The notes below the pieces were generated by a model. That model was not told where the DNA came from and did not search any database. It saw only the letters and a list, made by a program, of their open reading frames with translations. Both the position numbers and the translations under genes were made by a program. Shown in pieces: positions 1 through 8,820 of a stretch of 64,000 bases of DNA. Location: contig NZ_LUAV01000022.1 of assembly GCF_002078505.1 (NCBI RefSeq), positions 62,001 to 126,000 on the forward strand, given 5' to 3'. The DNA comes from Ensifer aridi (GTDB lineage Bacteria > Pseudomonadota > Alphaproteobacteria > Rhizobiales > Rhizobiaceae). Within the stretch, counting starts at the first letter, position 1, and the number at the start of each line of letters is the position of its first letter.

Positions 1-168
1 GCCATCGAGAGCACTGCCGTTGAAGCCGCTGGCCTCGCGAAGCGCTCCGTTTACGAGCTCGAAATGGGGCAAATCGGACGGGACACCCAAAAGCGCGCCC
101 GCGAGGCCGTGGACGCCGTAAACGAGGCCATTGTTCGCCTTATCAACGATAGCTGGGGGCGGACATGA
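1..168 (+). CDS. repA: RepA (ParA-like partition ATPase), C-terminal end
   Basis: This is the last 55 codons of a gene that starts outside the window. The frame is open from base 1 and ends in TGA at 166-168. That stop overlaps the ATG of repB as ATGA, the translational coupling usual in repABC operons. The tail, with KRSVYELEMGQIGRDTQKRA and a short helical end, fits RepA C-termini. In the family RepA is a Walker-type ATPase that segregates the plasmid with RepB and represses the operon. The identification rests on position before repB and the tail sequence; no ATPase motif lies in the window. Confidence 0.85.
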   Translation, partial: AIESTAVEAAGLAKRSVYELEMGQIGRDTQKRAREAVDAVNEAIVRLINDSWGRT

Positions 169-1193
169 GCAAATCTCCTCGTAAGTCGATTGTCGCCAGC
201 TTCGGACTGCTGTCTGCAGAGCTGGAGAACAAGCTGGCCAGCGATCAGCAGCCAGCGCCCCCTGTTCCATCCGTGGGCAATCGTGTTGGGGCTGGTGTCA
301 TAGGCGCAGCCCACCGTGCGATCGACGACATTCGATCAGAGCGAGATCGGTTGAAGGCTCTCGTCGAGTCGGGCGGGGGGGCGATTCGCGAGCTGGATCC
401 TTCCCTCATCGACCCCTCCCCGTACCCGGACAGACTGCCGGATGATGACGAGGCAAGCTTCGAGGCATTCAAACGTTCCATTGAGACCGAGGGCCAAAAG
501 GTTCCTGTCCAGGTCCGGAAACACCCCTCGTCGCCCGGTCGCTATCAAATCGTGTACGGTCACCGGCGCTGGCTTGCTACCAAGCAGCTCGGCAAGCCCC
601 TTCGAGCCATCGAGGTGGAAATTTCTGACCTCGATCTTGTTCTCGCGCAGGGGATTGAGAATGCAAGCCGCCAGGACCTGACCTGGATCGAACGGGCGCT
701 GTTTGCGTCGCGCATGGATGATGCGGGAATCAAGCCGCGCCACATCTACGCGGCGCTTTCGATCGAGGACACTGAACTGGCTCGTATGCGGAATGTCTAT
801 CGTGTCGTGCCGGCGGATATCATCGAGGCCATTGGACGGGCACCAAAGATTGGCCGGCCGCGATGGCTCGACCTTGCCAAGGCTGTTGCCGGAGATCCGG
901 ACACTCTCGATTCTATTCGCACTACGTTGGCCAAGGTGGACCCCGTTGAAACTTCCGACAAACGGTTCCAGCGCGTCCTGAGTGCGATCAAGCCAGCCAC
1001 CAAAAAGGGCATAGGGCCGACTCCGATTTCGGATGGTAGCGGTACAAAGCTTGCCGCGTTGGTGATGTCCCCGAAAGAGGTTCGAATCTCGGCCGAGGGC
1101 TCGCTCGGCATCGAGTTCTTGAAGTTTGTTGAGGCGGAACTGCCAAATCTTGCTGCGCAGTTTGCCCTTCAACGAAACCACGAAAAGCCCTGA
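165..1193 (+). CDS. repB: RepB, ParB-like centromere-binding partition protein
   Basis: A 342-residue protein, normal length for RepB. The N-terminus MSKSPRKSIVASFG and the internal VYGHRRWLATKQLGKPLRA block (about residues 128-146) are the ParB/Srx-type signature, followed by the QGIENASRQDLTWIERA segment and a helix-turn-helix region. In the family it binds parS palindromes and works with RepA to segregate the plasmid. It is translationally coupled to repA. The stop codon lies inside an 18-bp palindrome (1188-1205), so the putative binding site overlaps the end of its own gene. Confidence 0.95.
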   Translation: MSKSPRKSIVASFGLLSAELENKLASDQQPAPPVPSVGNRVGAGVIGAAHRAIDDIRSERDRLKALVESGGGAIRELDPSLIDPSPYPDRLPDDDEASFEAFKRSIETEGQKVPVQVRKHPSSPGRYQIVYGHRRWLATKQLGKPLRAIEVEISDLDLVLAQGIENASRQDLTWIERALFASRMDDAGIKPRHIYAALSIEDTELARMRNVYRVVPADIIEAIGRAPKIGRPRWLDLAKAVAGDPDTLDSIRTTLAKVDPVETSDKRFQRVLSAIKPATKKGIGPTPISDGSGTKLAALVMSPKEVRISAEGSLGIEFLKFVEAELPNLAAQFALQRNHEKP

Positions 1194-1205
1194 CAGCTGT
1201 CAGGG
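1188..1205. promoter_or_regulatory. parS-like perfect palindrome at the repB stop
   Basis: CCCTGACAGCTGTCAGGG is an 18-bp perfect palindrome whose TGA is the repB stop codon. The CAGCTG core fits the CNGCNG centre of the RepB-site consensus as I recall it (GTTNNCNGCNGNNAAC), but the outer bases differ. A longer copy with the same 18-bp core lies at 35380-35407. That recurrence supports a RepB-binding partition site over a chance hairpin. A role as repB transcript terminator is a weaker alternative, because no T-run follows. Confidence 0.6.
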
Positions 1206-1239
1206 TTTGTATCTTGTTCAGGAAAGGAAGCGCTGCAAA

Positions 1240-1292
1240 AGAAAAAGGCCCCCCAAACGTTGCCGTCGTGGAAGCCTCTCTCTGTGTGTGAC
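1240..1292 (-). ncRNA. Antisense counter-transcribed RNA (ctRNA, incA) of the repABC replicator
   Basis: On the minus strand the repB-repC spacer carries a -35 box TTGACG (1327-1322), a 17-nt spacer and a -10 box GATTCT (1304-1299), which place transcription start near 1292. Downstream is a hairpin with the 8-bp stem AGGCTTCC / GGGGGCCT (complement of 1270-1277 and 1246-1253, including two G-U pairs). It is followed by a T-rich run (complement of 1237-1245), a good intrinsic terminator. The resulting RNA is about 50-55 nt, as known for repABC ctRNAs, which inhibit repC expression and set copy number and incompatibility. Confidence 0.85.
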
Positions 1293-1389
1293 AACTAGAG
1301 AATCGCATTTCCCCGAATCCCCGTCAAGAGTCTTTGGCACCGATTTTGGTGAGCAGCTTTCTTTTGCCTCTTAGAAGGTGAAGGAAAAA

Positions 1390-2604
1390 ATGCAGAGTGG
1401 AAGTGTGACGACGCCCTTCGGGCGGCGGCCGATGACGCTTGCCCAGGTTCGGCAACAAGTTGCCGCGACCGTCATTCAGCCCGGCAAGTCGGCTGACAAA
1501 TGGAAGGTCTTTCGAGACGCTTCCGAGGCGAGAGAATTGCTGGGACTTCAGGACCGAAGCCTCGCGGTCCTTGACGCCCTGTTGAGTTTTTATCCTGACA
1601 ATGAACTCCGTCAAGACGCGCAGCTCATAGTCTTCCCATCCAATGCGCAGCTGACACTCCGCGCTCATGGCATTACTGGCGCCACGCTTCGTAGACACCT
1701 AGCCCTTCTGGTAGAGGCAGGTCTCATCGTGCGTAAGGACAGTGCGAATGGAAAGCGATACGCCCGAAGGCATAGGTCAGGCGAGATCGAAAGTGCGTTT
1801 GGCTTCGATCTCTCCCCCCTGCTCACCCGTGCCGAAGAGCTTGCTCAAATGGCGCAGCGGGTCGCGGCGGCTCGGGCGGCCTTCAGGAGAGCCAAGGAAA
1901 ATTTGACAATATGCCGCCGGGACGTCCGTAAGCTCATCACTGCGGCGATCGAAGAGGGCGCAGACGGGGATTGGGAGAAGATTAACTCCAAGTACGTCGA
2001 GCTAGTCGGCCGCATACCGCGCACTCCAAGCCCTTCCGAGCTGTTGGGGCTTCTCCATGAAATGACGACGCTGCAGGAGGAAGTCCTTAACACGTTGAAG
2101 TCTCAGCAAAATGCAGAAAATTATAGCACCAATGATGCTCACAATGAGCATCACAAACAGAATTCACATACCGAATCCATTCATGAATCTGAACCTCGCT
2201 CTAGAAACGAGCTGGGTGCGAAGGCGAGCCGGAAACAGGACCGTACGAATGAGGCGTTGAAGGTGTTTCCGTTGGGAACCGTGTTAAGGGCATGTCCGGA
2301 GATTTCGTCATACGGTCCGAACGGCGTCATAAGCAACTGGCGAGACCTGATGACTGCTGCCGTCACTGTGCGATCCATGCTAGGGGTCAGCCCATCGGCT
2401 TATCAGGAAGCATGCGAGGCCATGGGCTCGGAAAATGCGGCCGTGACGATTGCTTGCATTCTCGAGCGGGCGGGACACATCAACTCGGCAGGCGGCTATC
2501 TGCGAGATCTGACGTCTAAGACGAAGCGCGGTGTATTTTCACTTGGGCCTGTCTTGATGGCGCTTCTCAGGGCTCATGGGCAAGGTGACAAAAGAACCGG
2601 ATGA
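1390..2604 (+). CDS. repC: RepC, replication initiator
   Basis: A 404-residue protein beginning MQSGSVTTPFGRRPMTLAQV, the typical RepC N-terminus. I place the start at ATG 1390, preceded by the ribosome-binding sequence AAGGTGAAGGA. The GTG at 1378 lies inside that Shine-Dalgarno stretch and is unlikely. Residues about 90-130 form a winged-helix segment (ITGATLRRHLALLVEAGLIV). In the family RepC is the essential initiator and the replication origin lies within its own coding sequence. Expression is limited by the ctRNA in the spacer. Confidence 0.95.
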   Translation: MQSGSVTTPFGRRPMTLAQVRQQVAATVIQPGKSADKWKVFRDASEARELLGLQDRSLAVLDALLSFYPDNELRQDAQLIVFPSNAQLTLRAHGITGATLRRHLALLVEAGLIVRKDSANGKRYARRHRSGEIESAFGFDLSPLLTRAEELAQMAQRVAAARAAFRRAKENLTICRRDVRKLITAAIEEGADGDWEKINSKYVELVGRIPRTPSPSELLGLLHEMTTLQEEVLNTLKSQQNAENYSTNDAHNEHHKQNSHTESIHESEPRSRNELGAKASRKQDRTNEALKVFPLGTVLRACPEISSYGPNGVISNWRDLMTAAVTVRSMLGVSPSAYQEACEAMGSENAAVTIACILERAGHINSAGGYLRDLTSKTKRGVFSLGPVLMALLRAHGQGDKRTG

Positions 2605-3002
2605 CCGGAAAGAGCAATGCGAAACTCCGACACCTCATACTTGGCAGTTCGCGTCTGAAAGCGACAATGGCATCGCGATCGCTGTGGTTCAGGTACCCTA
2701 CGGAGCCGTTCACTGTCGCCATGCGTGAGGGTCAGTTCCCGTTGATACATTATGCGATCTTCTGAGCACGGAACGAGAACATCCGCGGCGTCAGCCCTGG
2801 GGAACGTGGAGGTAGGGCTGCTCTCGACCGATTGTGTAGCATGTCGTCGACCAGATCGGCCGCTTGCGCTTTCAACCAAGTCGCTCCATGCCAGCTTACT
2901 CCATCAAGTGCCACCTGAACACAATCGACCCGCTAAGGACCTTGGGGTTACCTCTCGTTCTGCGACCGGCGCGCTGTCGCTCTAACCAGAATACGCGGGA
3001 TG
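2605..3002. other. Intergenic region downstream of repC
   Basis: About 400 bp without a convincing gene, repeat or clear terminator. The short ORFs here lack ribosome-binding sites and family resemblance. Confidence 0.5.
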
Positions 3003-4820
3003 TTAGCTTGAGAACAAGCTCCTCTCCCTCTCTGGCACCCGTCGCTGGCATGGGCGGGGATACACACCCCGGCTGATACTGCCATTGGCATCGATTGCAA
3101 TCACCTGGCCGGAGAAGTTCTCGAAGATGAAGACTGGCCCACTTATGTCCTCTGCAAAGGTGAGTGCCTGCTCCTGCAGCATTGCCAGTGCAACGGCCTC
3201 TCCTAGGGCGAGAGACTTTGTATAGTCAGATCGATAATGGACTCCCGCGGCGTTGCGCGCGATAGCGATGTTGGCTGCCAGTTTGTTGAGCTCGCCTCCG
3301 ACGGTGAGCTTTGGACTGCTTGGATCCGCTTCTATTCCGCTTCCATCGCGTTTCACTCTCATTACGTGCGATGGGTCAAATTCGCACCTCGGATCGAACA
3401 TAGCTTTGAGGATTGTTACGCAGGCTCCGGCCACTGTAGCATGACCGGCGCCATAGGAGGGATGCATTGGGGATCCCTCATGGAAGGCCTGAGGAAGAAG
3501 CCATGTCCTTTTCTCGGTTTTGGTGGTTACTAGCGCCTGTGAGGTGAGGAGATCTGCGTGTATGCCATGCCGATTGGTACCGGTTTTCTTCGCCACGTGA
3601 ACTCGGCCGCCAAACTCTTCCGGCCGTAACCGGCGGTGCACAAACCATTTCTGGTGCCACACTACTTTGAGAGCACGCGTTGCAACCTCCGTCAGGAAGG
3701 CGAGTATGTGCGGGCCGCCCAATGTACCGAAACCTCTTTGAGTAAATTCGCGGGACATATCGGCGTATGGATTATTTGGCGCTAACGGCGCAAGAAGGCC
3801 GTCGAGTATTAGTGCTGCGTTGAAGTACGCCTCGTGCAGCGCGTCGAATCTAACATAGTGGGTCAGATCCCTGAGTGAATGAATATGCCGATAGCGCCTG
3901 CCCCTGACCTGGCGGTCTGTTACTCTCGGCTCGAACCTCTCCTTTGCCGGTGAGGGCTCGAAGTCAATGCCACGTCCCTGCTGAACATCAAACCATTTCC
4001 GCCAAGTAAGCATGTGATCTCGGAAGGGAACCGGCCGCTGCCGCTGCTCGATCCGCAACGTTCCATAAGGAATGTCGTGGATTAGAAACTGAGAGACATA
4101 GCCGCCAACTTCATTTCCTGGCGCGGCACCACGGAATAACGTGGACAAGTCGATAGTCTTCGACAGGATACCGCCTACGTAGTGCTCGGCAAAAGGTGCG
4201 CCCGTGTTGTTCAGCGCGTGCAGTTCTGAAATGGCAGCGGCAATGTTGGCCGCACCCGGTGGCGGGCGATTTACCCAATCGGCAAATGGTACGTCCCGGA
4301 CGAGCGCCATCCAATAGAGTTCGACCATTTCTTTTGCGGCTACTTCGCTGCTGAGGTCGGGCGCAGGGGGCATTTTGATGTCGTAGGGGTCGAGGCCATA
4401 GACATCGGTAGCGAGTCCGGACAGGGGATTAACGAAAGACCTGCCACGCCTATGTGTGTTGGGTAGACCGTCGATTGCCGCAAGGCTGCCAGGGGCGGGA
4501 AGACGCGTGAGAGCGTTTGCAGCTTGACCATCGAGCGCTGACATCAGGGCGCTGTATTCCGCGGCGATGGGAAGGCCGGTACTCCAGTGGTGATTCAGCC
4601 CTTTAGAGAAACTGGCTGCAAAATCTGGATGCGTTGCCTCGTCGCTGTTATCTTGATGCCGTTGCCGTGCAGCGAGAATTCTCACGCCTGCATAGGGGCC
4701 GTCGCTTAGAAATTGGCTAAAGTTCCTGTGTGTTCGGCGGCGAGCAAGCCGGCGCATCTTGTTCCGGACCGAGATCGCTGCGGATATGAAGGCGCGGCGG
4801 TTGGTGTGCCTGTTAGTCAT
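3003..4820 (-). CDS. Vanadium-dependent haloperoxidase-like protein (PAP2 fold)
   Basis: A 605-residue protein from ATG 4820, which has a GGGGGG Shine-Dalgarno; the in-frame TTG at 4841 is less likely. The vanadate pocket of the family can be traced as a KWFVHRRLRPEEFGG block (Lys and Arg-Pro), then PSYGAGHATVAGA containing Ser/Gly-His, then an Arg followed by GVHYRSD. In the family these residues bind vanadate, and the enzyme uses peroxide to oxidise halides. Many bacterial members are non-specific acid phosphatase relatives of uncertain substrate. An RRAF stretch near the N-terminus hints at Tat-type export but is weak. Monocistronic, convergent with nothing close. Confidence 0.8.
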   Translation of the reverse strand: MTNRHTNRRAFISAAISVRNKMRRLARRRTHRNFSQFLSDGPYAGVRILAARQRHQDNSDEATHPDFAASFSKGLNHHWSTGLPIAAEYSALMSALDGQAANALTRLPAPGSLAAIDGLPNTHRRGRSFVNPLSGLATDVYGLDPYDIKMPPAPDLSSEVAAKEMVELYWMALVRDVPFADWVNRPPPGAANIAAAISELHALNNTGAPFAEHYVGGILSKTIDLSTLFRGAAPGNEVGGYVSQFLIHDIPYGTLRIEQRQRPVPFRDHMLTWRKWFDVQQGRGIDFEPSPAKERFEPRVTDRQVRGRRYRHIHSLRDLTHYVRFDALHEAYFNAALILDGLLAPLAPNNPYADMSREFTQRGFGTLGGPHILAFLTEVATRALKVVWHQKWFVHRRLRPEEFGGRVHVAKKTGTNRHGIHADLLTSQALVTTKTEKRTWLLPQAFHEGSPMHPSYGAGHATVAGACVTILKAMFDPRCEFDPSHVMRVKRDGSGIEADPSSPKLTVGGELNKLAANIAIARNAAGVHYRSDYTKSLALGEAVALAMLQEQALTFAEDISGPVFIFENFSGQVIAIDANGSISRGVYPRPCQRRVPERERSLFSS

Positions 4821-5047
4821 AGTGCCCCCCACTGTCGGCAATTTGTGCTCGCGCTTCCCGAGCGGTAGAGCCGACGGGAGAAAGAGTATCTCAAGTTGCT
4901 AAATTAGACAACTTAGCGGAGAGAAATAGGCATAATGCAGCCGGTGCGGAATCGCGTTCATTGGTCTGCTTTAAAGGTCCGCGTCCAACCCACTCTAGAT
5001 GATCGGCGGGTCCGATCGACCGGGCTCTCGGACCGCCGGCTCTGCAT

Positions 5048-5074
5048 CCCTCGCCTTGAAGGGAATCGAACCGC
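5048..5074 (-). repeat. att-like sequence with tRNA T-arm motif (copy A)
   Basis: On the minus strand this contains GGTTCGATTCC, like a tRNA T-loop, next to AAGGCGAGGG. It aligns with 17775-17800 at about 22 of 26 positions in the same orientation. No complete tRNA is present. The two copies bracket a 12.7-kb block containing a tyrosine recombinase-like gene. Confidence 0.4.
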
Positions 5075-5110
5075 AGACCCTATCCTGGCCGCTGAGGATT
5101 TCCGCCGCAC

Positions 5111-6022
5111 TCAAAGCTTAAAGCAGTTATCCCGGTGCCATCGCAGGAAGTGCGGATGCGGCCTTTCGAATAGTCGCTGCGGAACGATGGCGCGTCTCGT
5201 TTTGTTGATGAGCGACTGGATGCTCTCCGGGTCGTTCACCTGCCGCGAAACAAGGATGTCCAGCTCGTCGGAAAGGCTGATCAGGCCCCGATCGAACATC
5301 CAGTGGGCAGTCCCCGAAAGCGCGATACCATTGCTCAGGACATCAGGACCGTTGGCTTCCACCGGGCGAATATGCGCTGCATCGACTTCGGCACGACCGC
5401 CGCCATTAATCAGCTTCAGTCCGGTGATCGCGCATCGCTTATCATAGGCTTTGAGTACAAGGCGGCGGAAAAGACGGTTGCGAACGATTCGAGACGTGAG
5501 CTGAGTGACGCGATCACGCTCCTGCTCAAAAACGAAGGGTGCCTGCAGTTGTTCGCCAAGTCCGGGCGCCGGATCGACGATCTCCGGCTCGCCAACCCGT
5601 GGCAATTCCGGCTCCCGTTCATCGAAACCCAACGACAGAATGCGATTGAAATCAGCCGGAGAGATCGGCCTCACGGCGGACTGCGCGCGCCCGGAGATGC
5701 GGCCGTCGTCATTCAGCACGCCGCGTTCGATCACTCCTTCGGCATTGCTGAAGGGAACCGGGTTGAGGAAATCGAGATAGCTCCCCGGCTCAATCAACGC
5801 CAGGTACATGCCTGGCGCTTTGCGATCCGGGATGACCTCACCGACCTTGGCAATGGCAAAATAGCCGCGCGTCCCGGCAACCTTCCGCGGCTCGTAGTAG
5901 ATGATCCAATCTCCGATGCAGGACCGGACACGGCCCAAATACTGGCTCGGAAACTGATATCGTTCCGCCGGGCTGTCGTCGTAGACCGAATCTGAGCGAT
6001 GAATGAAAACCCCGAATCCCAT
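5111..6022 (-). CDS. HNH endonuclease with PUA/EVE-like N-terminal region
   Basis: 303 residues from ATG 6022. The C-terminal third holds an HNH_2-type nuclease: YDKRCAITG, GGGRAEVDAAHIRPVE (the first His of the fold), then NGIALSGTAHWMFDRG. The N-terminal about 110 residues (GRVRSCIGDWIIYYEP, YFAIAKVGEVIPD) resemble the PUA/EVE-like modules found in modification-dependent nucleases; that match is by pattern only. Such fusions are known to cut DNA bearing modified bases, so a type IV restriction role is plausible. It stands alone with no methyltransferase nearby. Confidence 0.7.
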   Translation of the reverse strand: MGFGVFIHRSDSVYDDSPAERYQFPSQYLGRVRSCIGDWIIYYEPRKVAGTRGYFAIAKVGEVIPDRKAPGMYLALIEPGSYLDFLNPVPFSNAEGVIERGVLNDDGRISGRAQSAVRPISPADFNRILSLGFDEREPELPRVGEPEIVDPAPGLGEQLQAPFVFEQERDRVTQLTSRIVRNRLFRRLVLKAYDKRCAITGLKLINGGGRAEVDAAHIRPVEANGPDVLSNGIALSGTAHWMFDRGLISLSDELDILVSRQVNDPESIQSLINKTRRAIVPQRLFERPHPHFLRWHRDNCFKL

Positions 6023-6193
6023 ATTGCGGCTATAGCAGATTCTCGCACCTGCTCGACAGAGTTGTAGTCATTATAGATCCGCGGCACCACGCAGCATCCA
6101 TCCTGTTGAAGATTCAGCTTTCATTAACCAGAACGGCTTAGCAGGCCACGCCCGGCACCAACCGGCCAAGGATCATGTGAACTGCTTATCGCC

Positions 6194-8551
6194 ATGAGAA
6201 ATCAGTCTACTTCGTCCCTTCATTTTCAGCGCAAGATCTCTGAATTCTGCAACGTCCGTATCGCTCCGGTCGCCTCGAAGCGGGCTCTCCAGAACATCAG
6301 GCCTTATCTCATCAGCTTGGTCAGCTACCGAAAGACGCCGCCCATGCGGAACGGGCGCATCAATTGGCAGGCGGTCACGGAACCCTGCGGCATCGAAGAT
6401 GAGTTGACGGCGGAGATGAAAAAAAACCTTCGCTCTGGCCTTGAAGCCATCATCCGGTGGTTGGACAAGGAGCGACCGGCGGAAGATGACCGCCCGGCAG
6501 TCGAGCAGCCTAGAAGAAACAGGAACCCTGCTGGTGGTTCGGCCAAGATAATGGCCACTGGGCGGGTTTCCTCGGCAGCTACGGCCCCCATCGAACGAGA
6601 GCAGACACGAGCGAAACCGGGCGTTCAACCAAGGCCCATCGAGGAATTCCCGAAGCCGTTGTTCGACTGGACCGAAGAGCCTGACGGATTTCAGCAGGCG
6701 CTGATCTATCACATGCGCCGGCACGGCGACAGTTATTGGCATCTGCATCGCGCCGTTGTCCGCGAAGAGGATGCCTTCGATCGCAAGACGCTCCTGAGTT
6801 GGACGAAAGGCACCAAGGTGCCGCGGTCGATCGAAAGCCTCGACATCCTCTCTCGTATCGAGCGACGGTACCGTCTGCCCGATGGCTACTTCAAGGCCAA
6901 GCTGCCGCACCAGGCGCGATCGGCGTCCGGTCACGAGGTCGGAAGCGTTATCGGTGCTGCGGAGCGGCGCCGGCTCGCTTGGCATCTGCCGGACGACTTC
7001 AATAGCCTGCCGTTCGCCAAGCGGGATGAAATCCTAGAATGGGTTCGTCGGGTGATCATTTCAGGATCCACTGACTACCGCCGCTTCCAGGCGATGGCGA
7101 CCAGGCAGCGCTACGCTATCCGCTTCCCAGCGATTTCCTACGGCGGAACTCGTTCACTACGTGGGTCTGCGGATGCACTGGATTGGGAGGATGACGAGCG
7201 CGCGGTGATCGAGGATCCCGATCTTCTCTCCGGTGTGGTCGACGCCCCTCCCCGGCTCGCCATGGAAATGGCGAACCTCATTCGATTCAAGACGGCGACG
7301 CTGACGGCCCTCGGATTCCAGCGAAACGGCGTCTGGGGAGAGGAAACGGCTGCGCAGAAGATCGAACATCTGGACTTGATGTTCGGTGCCTTGGCTGCAT
7401 CTCCGGAGGGCCCGGTCAAAGGCTATGGCGTTCCGCTGAGCCAGCTGACCTTCGGGCTCCTGGTCTTTCCCGGTGTTTGGGATTGGAATCTGCAGTGGCG
7501 TGAAAGCCGGCGCGGCTTCTACACGACATGGGAAGAGGACATGCTGAACGTTCTCCTGAACCTGGTGCGCACCGAAACGGGCTGGCTTTGGCAACATCCG
7601 GAGCTCGTCCGAAATGTGAAGCCGATCCCTGGACTGATCTCCGCAGCGGAAATCGCGGCGGCCGAACGGGATTGGCATGCGGCCTGCGACACGTGTTTCA
7701 AACATGCGTCGCATCGTTCGAAGGAGATCCAGCGGGTGATGCGCGTTCACCGGGATCCGTTCGAGCCGATCATGTGCGTGCTCGAGGCGGACAGCCCGCT
7801 CGCCGAATATCGGAAAATCACGGACGAGATCCTCAAGCGCATGCCGGACGAAGATCGCTATCCGCGGGCCGCCGCCGAGGCTGTCAGGTCGTTCCTGATG
7901 TTGCGGCTCGGCCTGCACCTCGGCCTTCGCCAGAAGAACCTGCGGCAATCGCTTGTCTGCCCGCGCGGGGATTTCCCGACATCCGAGCGACGGCTCGAGG
8001 ACATGAAGCGTGGCGAAATTCGCTGGAGCGATCGCGACTGCGGCTGGGAGGTTCTAGTCCCTGCGAATGCCTTCAAGAACGCCAATTCATCCTTCTTCGG
8101 CTCGAAACCTTTCCGGCTGGTCCTGCCGGACCTCTTAGATCTCTACAAATACCTCAACGCCTACATCGAGCGGCATCGCGAAGTGCTGCTGGCCGGCGCC
8201 GACGACCCCGGCACTCTTTTTGTCAAGACGGTGAAGGCCAACAGCAGTGACGCAGCCTATAACCAGACGACCTTCTACGAGGCGTGGCGCCTGACGATCC
8301 AACGCTATGGCATCTACAATCCTTACACCGGCCGCGGCGCGATCAAGGGGCTGCTGCCGCATGGGCCAGATAATGTCCGTGACGTGCTCGCAACGCACAT
8401 CCTTAAACAGACGGGCTCCTACGAGCAGGCGAGCTACGCCATCCAGGACACCCCCGAAATGGTCGCCAACCACTATGGCCGCTTCTTGCCCCAGGACAAG
8501 GCCGCGCTTGCAGCCAAGATCCTGAACCAAGTATGGGAGGCCGCCGCTTAG
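6194..8551 (+). CDS. Large tyrosine recombinase/integrase-like protein
   Basis: 785 residues. The C-terminal region resembles the phage-integrase catalytic domain: LRLGLHLGLRQKNLRQS (first Arg), LPHGPDNVRDVLATHILKQT (His...Arg, with wider spacing than the usual HxxR) and MVANHYGRFLP (candidate Tyr nucleophile), ending in ALAAKILNQVW. The central part (about residues 175-230) contains an HTH-like segment (KTLLSWTKGTKVPRSIESLD). It is more than twice the size of a usual integrase. It lies inside a block bounded by the att-like repeats at 5048 and 17775, so it may be the recombinase that moved that block. The family is recognised by pattern, not by search. Confidence 0.65.
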   Translation: MRNQSTSSLHFQRKISEFCNVRIAPVASKRALQNIRPYLISLVSYRKTPPMRNGRINWQAVTEPCGIEDELTAEMKKNLRSGLEAIIRWLDKERPAEDDRPAVEQPRRNRNPAGGSAKIMATGRVSSAATAPIEREQTRAKPGVQPRPIEEFPKPLFDWTEEPDGFQQALIYHMRRHGDSYWHLHRAVVREEDAFDRKTLLSWTKGTKVPRSIESLDILSRIERRYRLPDGYFKAKLPHQARSASGHEVGSVIGAAERRRLAWHLPDDFNSLPFAKRDEILEWVRRVIISGSTDYRRFQAMATRQRYAIRFPAISYGGTRSLRGSADALDWEDDERAVIEDPDLLSGVVDAPPRLAMEMANLIRFKTATLTALGFQRNGVWGEETAAQKIEHLDLMFGALAASPEGPVKGYGVPLSQLTFGLLVFPGVWDWNLQWRESRRGFYTTWEEDMLNVLLNLVRTETGWLWQHPELVRNVKPIPGLISAAEIAAAERDWHAACDTCFKHASHRSKEIQRVMRVHRDPFEPIMCVLEADSPLAEYRKITDEILKRMPDEDRYPRAAAEAVRSFLMLRLGLHLGLRQKNLRQSLVCPRGDFPTSERRLEDMKRGEIRWSDRDCGWEVLVPANAFKNANSSFFGSKPFRLVLPDLLDLYKYLNAYIERHREVLLAGADDPGTLFVKTVKANSSDAAYNQTTFYEAWRLTIQRYGIYNPYTGRGAIKGLLPHGPDNVRDVLATHILKQTGSYEQASYAIQDTPEMVANHYGRFLPQDKAALAAKILNQVWEAAA

Positions 8552-8616
8552 TGATGCGTTCGATGCCAGGGAGGTAAAGACCCCTTGAGTCCACGGCAAT
8601 GACGTGACGCATCGTC

Positions 8617-8632
8617 GATAGAGGCCTCTATC
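8617..8632. repeat. 16-bp perfect palindrome
   Basis: GATAGAGGCCTCTATC lies between two genes about 65 bp after the recombinase stop. The surrounding 270-bp gap also holds a possible 48-codon minus-strand ORF (8777-8631, start MNILCRFPRFECSVCGYRF, with a CxxC) that I do not call. The palindrome could be an operator or a terminator stem; no T-run follows. Confidence 0.4.
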
Positions 8633-8820
8633 AGATTGTTTTCATTGCGTCCGGATAGAGGGAAAGCTTCAGATCTGACAAAACCGGGATAAAAGCGAGC
8701 CGCTGAAGTTTGCCGCCGCCGAAACGATAGCCGCAAACCGAACATTCGAAACGCGGAAATCGGCATAGAATGTTCATCCCATCGCTTCGTTTTCTATGGT
8801 CCGTGGCGCTTCGCCTTGCG

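Noticed and set aside
336..1181. Long minus-strand ORF opposite repB
   Set aside because: A shadow of repB codon bias; no family resemblance or ribosome-binding site.
8631..8777. 48-codon minus-strand ORF with CxxC
   Set aside because: Too short and without a convincing ribosome-binding site or family match.
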